Assembly (NCBI GenBank): GCA_016292455.1
Contig: JAEDIL010000011.1
Span: 1-27,983, forward strand
Reading direction: 5' to 3'
DNA from: Clostridiaceae bacterium
Lineage (GTDB): Bacteria > Bacillota > Clostridia > Oscillospirales > Acutalibacteraceae
DNA: 27,983 bases
The position numbers and the translations under genes are program-made. Each line of letters begins with the position of its first letter. The stretch's first letter is position 1. The notes under the pieces are model-generated. The model searched no databases, had not been told where the DNA came from, and was given only the letters and a program-made list of their open reading frames with translations. Positions 8,523-15,236 of the stretch are shown piece by piece.

Positions 8523-9401
8523 TTACTTTTCAATCAGGAAGAAAAGCGGCTGACCGTACTGCTCTTTGCCGTATTCGGCAATCAGCCCGCTTGCTTCGTC
8601 GCCCGTCATCCACTCGATGAGAGCCTTGGCGCCCTTTGTGTTGATGCCGTCAAGCTTTTCGCTGTTACATTCGATCAGTGAATAGGTGTTCTTCATGTCC
8701 TCGCTCTCAGAAAGAATGATGTCAAGGTCAAGCTTGTCCTTCATGGAAAGGAAGGTTGCCTTGTCGGTAAGGCAATAAGCGCCCTGCTCGCTTGCCATGG
8801 TAAGGCAGGCGCCCATACCCTGACCGGCGCTGATGTACCATGTGTCTTTTTCTGAATCGGGAACGCTTTCGCCCCAGATTTTAAGCTCTGCCTTATGAGT
8901 GCCGCTTTCATCTCCGCGAGATACAAACTTTGCCTTAGTGTCAGCAATTTTCTTGAAAGCATCGGCTGCGCTTTCGCTGTCCTTTATTGCGGCAGGATCA
9001 TCCTTCGGACCGACAACTACAAAGTAGTTATACATGAACGGGATTCTTTCAACGCCGTAGCCGTCGCTTATGAAGGTTTCCTCGGAAGCCTTTGCGTGAA
9101 CGAGAATCAGGTCTGCGTTGCCGTCAACAGCCTTCTGAATGGCCGCACCGGTTCCGGCAGACTGAACTTCAACCTTGTAGCCTGTTTCTTTTTCAAAAAC
9201 AGGAAGAAGGTACGGAAGAAGTCCCGAGTCGTTAACGGAGGTTGTTGTGGACATTCTGATGGTCATGTTCTCTTTTTCGTCCGTCGTTGCGGTTGTTGCG
9301 CCGGCTTCGGTCGTTGCGTTTGCGTCGTCCGAGCCCTTGCAGGCGGCAAACGAGAGTACCATTACCAAAGCCAGAAGTAGTGCGAGAAGTTTTTTCATCA
9401 T
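8523..9401 (-). CDS. tupA: Tungstate-binding lipoprotein TupA
   Basis: A 292-residue extracellular substrate-binding lipoprotein: a signal peptide with lipobox SFAAC (Cys21), then an acidic/threonine linker and a PBP fold. The ligand motif MSTTTSVNDSGLL at the start of the mature domain, followed by YLLPVFEKETGYKVEV, GTGAAIQKAVDGNADLILVHA and YNYFVVVGPKDDPA, is the TupA pattern rather than the ModA one. TupA proteins bind tungstate with very high selectivity over molybdate. It is the first gene of the leftward arm, carries AAGGAG before the ATG, and is preceded by a structured leader (see 9420-9531). Downstream genes for molybdopterin and the divergent AOR gene support tungsten use. Confidence 0.93.
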   Translation of the reverse strand: MMKKLLALLLALVMVLSFAACKGSDDANATTEAGATTATTDEKENMTIRMSTTTSVNDSGLLPYLLPVFEKETGYKVEVQSAGTGAAIQKAVDGNADLILVHAKASEETFISDGYGVERIPFMYNYFVVVGPKDDPAAIKDSESAADAFKKIADTKAKFVSRGDESGTHKAELKIWGESVPDSEKDTWYISAGQGMGACLTMASEQGAYCLTDKATFLSMKDKLDLDIILSESEDMKNTYSLIECNSEKLDGINTKGAKALIEWMTGDEASGLIAEYGKEQYGQPLFFLIEK

Positions 9402-9419
9402 TCATTCTCCTTTTCAATC

Positions 9420-9531
9420 ACGGAAGGCGAAAAGGTTTCCCTTTTTACCCTTAAGCCGGTGCCTTTGAGGCAGTGTTTTTCGGCTTCGCCCGGACTTTCA
9501 TGCGAAAACCGTTTAGAAAAACCGGGTCGGT
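9420..9531 (-). ncRNA. Candidate Moco/Tuco-type riboswitch in the tupA leader
   Basis: The tupA leader RNA can form several helices in order: CCCGG (9522-9526) with CCGGG (9489-9493); AAGCCG (9481-9486) with CGGCTT (9453-9458), enclosing a TGCC/GGCA hairpin (about 9460-9472); and a long hairpin with outer AAGG/CCTT arms and an inner AAAAGG-GAAA-CCTTTT stem (9430-9445) capped by a GNRA tetraloop. The CACTGCC...AAAGGCACC and GGGAAACC pieces resemble, from memory, conserved parts of the Moco RNA motif (Rfam RF01055), which controls Mo/W transport and molybdopterin genes. Its position, directly before tupA with the ribosome site just downstream, fits that role. No covariance search was possible. 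Confidence 0.55.
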
Positions 9532-9535
9532 AAAA

Positions 9536-9564
9536 TGAATATTTCATGCGGATTGCTCCGCAAA
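9536..9564 (-). promoter_or_regulatory. Possible promoter of the leftward tup-moe-moa operon
   Basis: TTTGCG (9559-9564), 17 bases, TATTCA (9536-9541) on the minus strand would start transcription about 9529, at the edge of the structured leader. The match is weak. The spacer contains a perfect TGCGGA-GCAA-TCCGCA stem-loop (9547-9562), which could instead be a transcribed hairpin from a start further upstream. Confidence 0.3.
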
Positions 9565-9579
9565 CTTCCTGAACATTTG

Positions 9580-9608
9580 TTGTAATGCCGTCCGGATTAT
9601 GATATAGT
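9580..9608 (+). promoter_or_regulatory. Promoter of mogA
   Basis: TTGTAA (9580-9585), 17-base spacer, TATAGT (9603-9608). Transcription would begin near 9615, about 25 bases before the mogA ATG, leaving room only for the ribosome site GGGAGG (9625-9630) and no riboswitch. Confidence 0.5.
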
Positions 9609-9639
9609 TAAGCCATAATCAGACGGGAGGAATTTAAAA

Positions 9640-10128
9640 ATGAAATTCGGTGTAATCTGTGTCAGCGACAGATGCTCTCAGGGCGTATGTGAAGACAAAA
9701 GCGGCAAGCTGATTAAGGAAATTGTGTCCTCTCTGGGCGAAACTGCGGCATACACGGTCGTACCCGATGAAGCTGATCTGATTTCTCAGGCAATCATCAC
9801 AATGTGCGACACAGATAAGGTTGACGTTGTTCTGACAACCGGCGGAACGGGCTTTTCTCCGAGAGATGTGACGCCCGAAGCGACACTTGCCGTAATAGAA
9901 AAGCAAGCACCGGGAATCAGCGAAGCAATCCGGCAAAAAAGCTTTGAAATCACGCCGATGGCGATGCTGTCGAGGGCGGTCAGCGGAATCCGCAAAAGCA
10001 CTCTTGTTATCAATCTTCCCGGAAGCCCGAAAGCGGTAAAAGAATCGCTTTCGGTAGTCTTGCCTGTGCTGCCGCACGCGGTGGAAACCCTTTCGGGAAA
10101 AACGGTTTCGTGCGGAGGAAACTATTAA
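9640..10128 (+). CDS. mogA: Molybdopterin adenylyltransferase (MogA/MoaB family)
   Basis: A 162-residue protein of the MogA/MoaB family. It activates molybdopterin by adenylation with ATP, giving the substrate for MoeA. The MoCF motif TTGGTGFSPRDVTPEAT is intact, as are the N-terminal VICVSDRCSQG and the C-terminal NLPGSPKAVKESL block. Start is the ATG at 9640 with GGGAGG ten bases ahead. It is transcribed divergently from tupA and lies upstream of the E1-like, AOR and moaD genes, which have their own promoter at 10144. The E. coli proteins MogA and MoaB share this fold; the enzyme role is assigned because no other adenylyltransferase is present. Confidence 0.92.
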   Translation: MKFGVICVSDRCSQGVCEDKSGKLIKEIVSSLGETAAYTVVPDEADLISQAIITMCDTDKVDVVLTTGGTGFSPRDVTPEATLAVIEKQAPGISEAIRQKSFEITPMAMLSRAVSGIRKSTLVINLPGSPKAVKESLSVVLPVLPHAVETLSGKTVSCGGNY

Positions 10129-10143
10129 ATAATCAACAAAGAA

Positions 10144-10172
10144 TTGACTTTTGTATACGCTTTTATTATAAT
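10144..10172 (+). promoter_or_regulatory. Strong sigma-A promoter before moeB-aor-moaD
   Basis: TTGACT (10144-10149), exactly 17 bases, then TATAAT (10167-10172): one mismatch from the consensus over twelve positions. It lies in the 92-base gap after mogA and should drive the E1-like, AOR and MoaD genes at a high basal level. Confidence 0.75.
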
Positions 10173-10220
10173 TAACTTAAAAGTATGTGTCAATAGATAT
10201 TGAATAATGTCGGAGGAAAA

Positions 10221-10892
10221 ATGGCAAAGAAAATCACAACGCTTTACGACATCGCGAAGAAAAGTGTTTGTATCATTGGCTGCGGCGGTCTGGGCTGTAA
10301 CGTTTCGGTTCATCTTGCAGGGGCAGGAACAGGAAAAATTTTTCTGTGCGACTTTGATCTTATTGAAGAAAGCAACCTCAACCGACAGTTTATGTATACT
10401 TTTTCCGACGTCGGAAAAAGCAAGTGTCAGACGTTGAAAGAACGTCTTTCGGCTTACGCACCGGAAGCGGAAATTACAGCAGTTGAAAAAAAGATACTCT
10501 GTGAAAGTGACCTTGATTTTGCGTCGGGATGCGACCTTGTCATTCTTGCCGTTGACAACAACGAAACAAGGTCGGTTGTGAACGCTTTTTGCCTTAAAAG
10601 CCATATCCCCGTCATTGACGGAGGAATCAACGGCTACTACGGAAGAATGTACTTTTGTGTTCCGGAAAAAACGCCGTGTCTGTTTTGTTCCGGAATGATT
10701 TCGGGAAACGGGAAAACCGTATCCGTAAGCAGTACCGCCGGGCTTATCGGCTCTTTGGAAGCTTCGGCGGCAATGCGGTATCTTTCGTCAGGTGACGAAA
10801 GCATGAGCGGAAAAATTTATGTGTATGACAGCGACCGTTTTGACGTGCTTTGCGTCAGACCGTCGGCTGAATGTGAATTTTGCAAAGTATAA
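10221..10892 (+). CDS. moeB: MoeB/ThiF-family adenylyltransferase (E1-like)
   Basis: A 223-residue E1-like enzyme that should adenylate the C-terminal glycine of the MoaD-like protein encoded two genes downstream. The nucleotide-binding motif GCGGLGCN begins about residue 19, followed by DFDLIEESNLNRQF (ATP-contacting Asn and Arg), LAVDNNETR, and two zinc-binding Cys pairs, CLFC and CEFC. ATG at 10221 is chosen because CGGAGG sits just upstream; a TTG at 10200 in the same frame has no ribosome site. It is shorter than E. coli MoeB (249 residues), lacking most of the N-terminal extension and the loop with the GVLGP segment. ThiF or HesA specificity is possible, but context favours the pterin pathway. 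Confidence 0.85.
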   Translation: MAKKITTLYDIAKKSVCIIGCGGLGCNVSVHLAGAGTGKIFLCDFDLIEESNLNRQFMYTFSDVGKSKCQTLKERLSAYAPEAEITAVEKKILCESDLDFASGCDLVILAVDNNETRSVVNAFCLKSHIPVIDGGINGYYGRMYFCVPEKTPCLFCSGMISGNGKTVSVSSTAGLIGSLEASAAMRYLSSGDESMSGKIYVYDSDRFDVLCVRPSAECEFCKV

Positions 10893-10919
10893 ACAGTTCA
10901 GAGAAATACGAAAGGAAAA

Positions 10920-10935
10920 GCGCAGTTTTCTGCGC
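10920..10935 (+). promoter_or_regulatory. Perfect hairpin between the E1-like and AOR genes
   Basis: GCGCAG-TTTT-CTGCGC, a perfect 6-bp GC-rich stem with a 4-base loop. It lies between the only purine-rich ribosome-site candidate (AAAGGA, about 10911-10916) and the likely AOR ATG at 10946. Folding it would shorten the effective spacing from 29 to 13 bases. There is no T-run after it, so termination is unlikely. Confidence 0.5.
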
Positions 10936-10945
10936 CCAAAACATT

Positions 10946-12880
10946 ATGAAAAAGCTTCAGGGCTATATGGGTCACGTTCTGTTCGTTGACCTGACGAAAA
11001 AAACAACAAGTGAATTTCCGTGGACGGACGAGGACAGGCTTCGCACCGTCGGCGGAAAAATCATGGCAGGCGACATTCTTTTAAACCATGTAAGGCCCGG
11101 AATGAAAGCCTTTGACGAGGACAACTGGCTCGTTATCACAACCGGCCCCTTAACCGGCTGCGATTCTCCGTCCTCGTCACGCTTCAATATCTCAACCGTG
11201 TCACCCCTTACGGGAATTCTGACCTCCTCAAACTGCGGCGGCAGCTTCGGTCTGTTTTTGAAAAAGGCGGGCTACGACGCTATGATCATCACGGGCAAAG
11301 CGGAAGAACTCACATGGATTGAAGTCTGGGAGGATAAAATTACCTTCCATGAAGTGCCCGAAAAAAGAGGACTTCATACCACGGCGGCGCAAAAGGGTCT
11401 GCCTGCGTCAACAGGAAAGCTTGTCATCGGTCCGGCCGGTGAAAACAAAGTGCTTTACGCCTGCGTTTTCAGCGGTGAAAGAACGGCAGGCAGAGGCGGG
11501 GTCGGCGCTGTTTTCGGCGATAAGAACATCAAAATCGTCACCGCGGGCGGAAACAGGCAGGTTCCGATTTTCAACAAGGAACGCCTTGACAAAATCAACG
11601 CACAGTGGCGCAGGATGCTGTTGAAGCACCCGATCACCGGCGCACAGCTTGCAAAGCTCGGTACGGCAGGACTTGTTGCACCCATGCAGGCGCACAGAAT
11701 ACTTGCAACGAAGAATTTCAGCGACGGACGGTTTGACAACTTTGAAAAGGTGTCCGGCGAGGAGCTTGCCGAAAAGCATCTGATTAAAAACGCCGGCTGC
11801 CATTCCTGCCCGATGAAATGCGAACGGCGAGTTGACTACAACGGAAAGAATATCAAGGGTCCCGAGCTTGAAACACTCGGTCTTTTGGGCCCGAATCTTT
11901 TAAACGACGATCTCGAAAAAATCATCAAATGGAACTATGAGCTTGACGAGCTCGGAATCGACACAATCTCCGCCGCGGGTTCGGTTGCTTTTGCGATGGA
12001 GTTGAACGAAAAGGGAATGTGGGACTGCGGACTGAATTTCGGCGAAACCGACAATTTAAGTCAGGTCTTTGAGGATATTGCTTTCAGGCGGGGCATCGGC
12101 GATGATCTTGCCAACGGTACAAAAAGAATGAGCGAAAAATTCGGCGGCAAGGAATTCGCCATCAATGCAAAGGGACTCGAGCTTGCCGCCTACGAGCCGA
12201 GAGGTGCGGTAGGTCACGGTTTGGGCTATGCCACGTCAAACCGGGGCGGCTGTCACCTGAACGCCGGTTATCTTGTTGTTTTAGAGGGACTCGGACTGAA
12301 CATTGACGCCTACACACCAAAAGGCAAAGCCGGACTTGTTGTAACGTTCCAGAATGTTATGGAGGGCGCTTCCGCGGCAGGCTTCTGTGTGTTTACCTCC
12401 TATGCGATTTTGCCTTATTTTCTTGTTGCAAAGCCGACAAGTCTTTTGACAAGAGCAGTGCAGACCGTGCTGAAATATTCGACCCCGATCATTTTGATTG
12501 CTTCCAGATTCCCGAAGATTTTACATCTGAACATTCCTCTTGTTCAGTATCCGAGGGTCTACAACGCCGCAACGGGTGCGCACTTTAAAGTCGGCGATTT
12601 CCTGCGCAACGGCGAGCGCGGTTACAACACAGAACGACTTGCCAATATCATTTTAGGGCTTCCCGTCGGCGAAGACACCGACACGCTTCCGAAGCGTTTG
12701 ACCGACGAAGAGCAGGTGCCGGGTGACAAGAGGACAAAAGTTCCGCTTGACAAAATGAAAAAGAGCTATTATCTGATGCGCGGCTGGAAAGACGGTGCGC
12801 CGACAATGAAAACGCTGAAAAAAGTCGGAGTCCGGATTCCCGAATGTATCAAGGAGGTTTATCCTTATGGTAAAGGTTAA
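10946..12880 (+). CDS. aor: Tungsten-containing aldehyde:ferredoxin oxidoreductase
   Basis: A 644-residue protein of the AOR family, which oxidises aldehydes to acids with a tungsten-bispterin centre and passes electrons via a [4Fe-4S] cluster to ferredoxin. The cluster ligands are CHSCPMKC (C285, C288, C292) and a distal cysteine C481 in AAGFCVF, matching the spacing in Pyrococcus AOR. The N-terminus (LQGYMGHVLFVDLTKK), TTGPLTG and NCGGSFG are typical of the pterin-binding domain. ATG 10946 is chosen because the homologous region begins there; in-frame codons back to 10880 add an unlikely tail. After C481 there are two hydrophobic runs (YAILPYFLVA and PIILIASRF). The real aldehyde is unknown, and no ferredoxin-like partner gene is adjacent. 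The gene overlaps moaD by 14 bases. Confidence 0.93.
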   Translation: MKKLQGYMGHVLFVDLTKKTTSEFPWTDEDRLRTVGGKIMAGDILLNHVRPGMKAFDEDNWLVITTGPLTGCDSPSSSRFNISTVSPLTGILTSSNCGGSFGLFLKKAGYDAMIITGKAEELTWIEVWEDKITFHEVPEKRGLHTTAAQKGLPASTGKLVIGPAGENKVLYACVFSGERTAGRGGVGAVFGDKNIKIVTAGGNRQVPIFNKERLDKINAQWRRMLLKHPITGAQLAKLGTAGLVAPMQAHRILATKNFSDGRFDNFEKVSGEELAEKHLIKNAGCHSCPMKCERRVDYNGKNIKGPELETLGLLGPNLLNDDLEKIIKWNYELDELGIDTISAAGSVAFAMELNEKGMWDCGLNFGETDNLSQVFEDIAFRRGIGDDLANGTKRMSEKFGGKEFAINAKGLELAAYEPRGAVGHGLGYATSNRGGCHLNAGYLVVLEGLGLNIDAYTPKGKAGLVVTFQNVMEGASAAGFCVFTSYAILPYFLVAKPTSLLTRAVQTVLKYSTPIILIASRFPKILHLNIPLVQYPRVYNAATGAHFKVGDFLRNGERGYNTERLANIILGLPVGEDTDTLPKRLTDEEQVPGDKRTKVPLDKMKKSYYLMRGWKDGAPTMKTLKKVGVRIPECIKEVYPYGKG

Positions 12881-13169
12881 AATTTTCGGTGTGTTACGGG
12901 CAACCATCGGCTTGCCGTATCTTGAAACCGAAGCCGCAACGGTTGCCGGGGTGTTTGAAAACATCTCAAAAATCATGAAACAGCGTTATGAGGAGGATTT
13001 GAAGCAGACGCATGAGGACGGCGAAAGAAGTGTCGCGTTAACGCCGCACGAGTCTCTTTCCTTCGGTGACGCCATCGTATATGTTGACGGTGAACGCTGC
13101 ATGAAAAAGAGAATGAAGCTCGCCGGGAACGAGGAAATCTGGCTGCTTTCCCCGGCGGCAGGCGGTTGA
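12867..13169 (+). CDS. moaD: MoaD/ThiS-like sulfur carrier
   Basis: A 100-residue ubiquitin-like protein starting VKVKIFGVLRATIG and ending in Gly-Gly (LSPAAGG), the terminus that is adenylated by MoeB and thiocarboxylated to feed the dithiolene of molybdopterin. It is slightly longer than E. coli MoaD (81 residues) owing to a mid-protein insertion around EDLKQTHEDGE. The ATG lies inside the 3' end of aor, with AAGGAGG at 12851-12857, so the two are translationally coupled. Its partner MoaE is not found in the window. ThiS-type or AOR-specific MoaD forms cannot be excluded, but the neighbours point to tungstopterin synthesis. Confidence 0.88.
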   Translation: MVKVKIFGVLRATIGLPYLETEAATVAGVFENISKIMKQRYEEDLKQTHEDGERSVALTPHESLSFGDAIVYVDGERCMKKRMKLAGNEEIWLLSPAAGG

Positions 13170-13335
13170 AAATTCTCCTAAGCAGCAAAACACAGAGTGC
13201 AATCGCTTCGATTCTGCAGTCGGGAACACCGGTGTTGTTGACATTTTGAAAACTGTTCACTGTTCAGTTTTTTGCACTCTTTTTGTAGCTTTTGCGTAAT
13301 TTCATAAGGTAGCAAAACGGTGAAGTTGCAAAAAA
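13170..13335. other. Gene-free stretch with small hairpins after moaD
   Basis: No credible gene is seen. It contains a small stem (AATCG-CTT-CGATT, about 13198-13211), a perfect 12-base palindrome AACACCGGTGTT (13225-13236), and an AT-rich stem AAAACTG/CAGTTTT (13249-13271) running into six T residues at 13268-13273. The last could be a weak terminator for the moeB-aor-moaD transcript. Confidence 0.4.
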
Positions 13336-13468
13336 GCCGCATAGAAAAGCAAATATTTATGGACACAAAAATAAAAGCTATAATCCGCTTTGCAAAGAAT
13401 GTTTTTCTTTGTCAAAGTGAATTATAGCTTTCTTTTTTATTTGCTTTTCGTTCTGCACCAAATGCGGC
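13336..13468. terminator. Long imperfect inverted repeat between convergent genes
   Basis: Nested arms are GCCGCAT (13336-13342) with ATGCGGC (13462-13468), GAAAAGCAAATA (13344-13355) with TATTTGCTTTTC (13438-13449), AAAGCTATAAT (13374-13384) with ATTATAGCTTT (13421-13431), CTTTG (13388-13392) with CAAAG (13413-13417), and CAAAGAA with TTCTTTG around a short loop. It lies between the ends of moaD and the symporter gene, so a bidirectional terminator is the simplest reading. Its length and AT-rich arms would also fit a small non-autonomous element. Confidence 0.6.
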
Positions 13469-13498
13469 AGCAGCTTAGTTCATTTCGTTCCAAACCGA

Positions 13499-15034
13499 TT
13501 ATTTTGCCTTGAAGGTCTTTTTAACCTCTTCAAACTCTTCAACAATCTCCTTTGAGGGAGCGGGTGTGACGAGGCTGACGATGATTATCGCCGCAAGAGC
13601 AGTGAGGAAAGCAGGAAGAAGCTCATAAATCGTCAGAGCCGAAATTCCGTTTGCCGCACCATAGGGAGTGATAACATATTCCCAGATAACAACCATCGCT
13701 CCGCCGGCAACCATGCCAGCCAGAGCACCCCAGCGGTTCATACGTTTCCAGAACAATGCGCAGAGGACAACGGGACCGAAAGCGGCGCCAAAGCCTGCCC
13801 AGGCAAAGGATACAATGCCGAATACCGATGAATCGGGATCCCAGGCGAAGATGACGGCAACAACTGCAATAAGAGCAACCGTGCAACGGGCAACAATCAT
13901 GGAAGCCTTGTCCGAAATGTTCTTGAAGAAGAAGCGGCGGACAATGTTTTCTGACATACTTGAAGAAGCCGCAAGAAGCTGACTGTCTGCGGTGGACATT
14001 GTGGCTGCAAGAATACCGGCAAGGATTATACCTGCAAGCATCGCGGCAAAGGTGTCAAGCTGTGCAATCGACTTTGAAATAACAATAAGAACTCTTTCGG
14101 GGTCGTCAAGCTGGATTCCGTTGTTTTTGACAAAGGAGAAACCGATAACACCGATGAAGATTGCCGCCGCCATTGAAATTACAACCCATACGGAAGCAAT
14201 TCTTCTTGAAAGCTTGAGCTTCTGTCTGTCTTCAATAGCCATAAAGCGAAGCAGAACGTGGGGCATACCGAAGTATCCGAGACCCCATGCAAGAGTGGAT
14301 ACAATTGAAAGAAGGCCGTAGTCCTTGGAAGCACCGTCTGCAAAGGTGGCATTAAGGCTGAGGTAACCGGGAAGATCCTTGACGTTTTCATAAACATTGG
14401 TGATTCCGCCCGCGTTTTCAATGCCGAACATTACAACAACAAACAACGCAAAAGTCATGATAATGCTCTGAACGAAGTCTGAGGTTGAAGCGGCAAGGAA
14501 ACCGCCGATGACGGTATATGCCACAATTACTGCCGCACCGACAATGAGAGCCACATGGTAATCAACGCCGAAAAGGCTGTTGAAAAGCTTGCCGACCGCG
14601 GCAAAGCCCGAGCCCGTATACGGAACAAAGAAAACAATGATAACAATAGCGCTGATTGCGAGCAGGGCTCCGCTCTTATCTCTGAACCTGTTCGAGAAAA
14701 AGTCAGGGATTGTTGCGGACTTGTTAGCCTCGGAATAAATCCGCAGTCTTTTTGCGATAATGAGCCAGTTGACATATGTACCGACCGCAAGACCGACCGC
14801 CGTCCAGAAAGCATCTGCAATGCCGGTTGCAAGAGCAACACCGGGCAAGCCCATAAGCAGCCAGCTGCTCATGTCGGAAGCTTCGGCGCTCATGGCGGTT
14901 ACAAAAGGTCCGAGTTTTCTTCCGCCGAGATAGTAATCATCGGTGTTTTTGTTTCGTTTACTTACCCTGACTCCGATAACGATCATAAGTATCATATAGA
15001 CCGCTATGGAGAAAACAATCATGGTATTTGTCAT
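13499..15034 (-). CDS. putP: Sodium/proline symporter (SSS family)
   Basis: A 511-residue sodium:solute symporter with about 13 membrane helices. Typical PutP stretches are DDYYLGGRKLGPFVTAMSAEASDMSSWLLMGLPG near the N-terminus (given here as a region, residues about 31-64), the EANKSATIPDFFSNRFRD loop, and AATMSTADSQLLAASS around residue 350, which carries sodium-site residues. Start ATG 15034 has GGAGA at 15041-15045; in-frame sequence further up to 15100 is leader. It imports proline with Na+, for osmotic balance or nutrition. It is monocistronic with its own promoter, divergent from the sigma-factor operon and convergent with moaD. Confidence 0.93.
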   Translation of the reverse strand: MTNTMIVFSIAVYMILMIVIGVRVSKRNKNTDDYYLGGRKLGPFVTAMSAEASDMSSWLLMGLPGVALATGIADAFWTAVGLAVGTYVNWLIIAKRLRIYSEANKSATIPDFFSNRFRDKSGALLAISAIVIIVFFVPYTGSGFAAVGKLFNSLFGVDYHVALIVGAAVIVAYTVIGGFLAASTSDFVQSIIMTFALFVVVMFGIENAGGITNVYENVKDLPGYLSLNATFADGASKDYGLLSIVSTLAWGLGYFGMPHVLLRFMAIEDRQKLKLSRRIASVWVVISMAAAIFIGVIGFSFVKNNGIQLDDPERVLIVISKSIAQLDTFAAMLAGIILAGILAATMSTADSQLLAASSSMSENIVRRFFFKNISDKASMIVARCTVALIAVVAVIFAWDPDSSVFGIVSFAWAGFGAAFGPVVLCALFWKRMNRWGALAGMVAGGAMVVIWEYVITPYGAANGISALTIYELLPAFLTALAAIIIVSLVTPAPSKEIVEEFEEVKKTFKAK

Positions 15035-15068
15035 AATCTGTCTCCCACTTTCAGAAAAAATTTCTCTT

Positions 15069-15097
15069 ATTATATCACAACAGACTCCGGATTGCAA
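15069..15097 (-). promoter_or_regulatory. Promoter of the symporter gene
   Basis: On the minus strand TTGCAA (15092-15097), 17 bases, TATAAT (15069-15074), about 35 bases before the start codon. Its -35 box lies only 13 bases from the -35 box of the divergent sigma-operon promoter, so one bound regulator could affect both. Confidence 0.65.
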
Positions 15098-15110
15098 CAC
15101 ACTATATATA

Positions 15111-15139
15111 TTGAAAAGGAAGTAAATTCCGTGTATAAT
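15111..15139 (+). promoter_or_regulatory. Promoter of the sigma-factor operon
   Basis: TTGAAA (15111-15116), 17 bases, TATAAT (15134-15139). This is a housekeeping-type promoter, not the AAC-type -35 expected if the ECF factor drove itself. The leader that follows has CCGACC (15181-15186) and GGTCGG (15213-15218) arms that can pair just before the coding start. Confidence 0.6.
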
Positions 15140-15236
15140 ACTCCCGACAAAAAAATTCGGGAAATTTCAAAAAAATGCAACCGACCGGAAAATAAGTTGT
15201 CTTTATTGTTGAGGTCGGATGAAAAGGAGTATCCGC

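Noticed and set aside
7991..8620. 209-codon plus-strand frame opposite tupB
   Set aside because: Antisense to an intact permease with conserved EAA loop; translation is basic and without domains.
7121..9401. Molybdate (ModABC) or phosphate transporter
   Set aside because: The binding protein has the TupA TTTS...SGLL and GTGAAI patterns, and the ATPase lacks a MOP domain; the AOR nearby also uses tungsten.
10880..10945. Extended N-terminus of AOR
   Set aside because: These codons lie over the end of the E1-like gene and a GC hairpin, and do not resemble AOR; the family start fits 10946.
13336..13468. Insertion sequence
   Set aside because: Too short, with no transposase frame and no visible target duplication.
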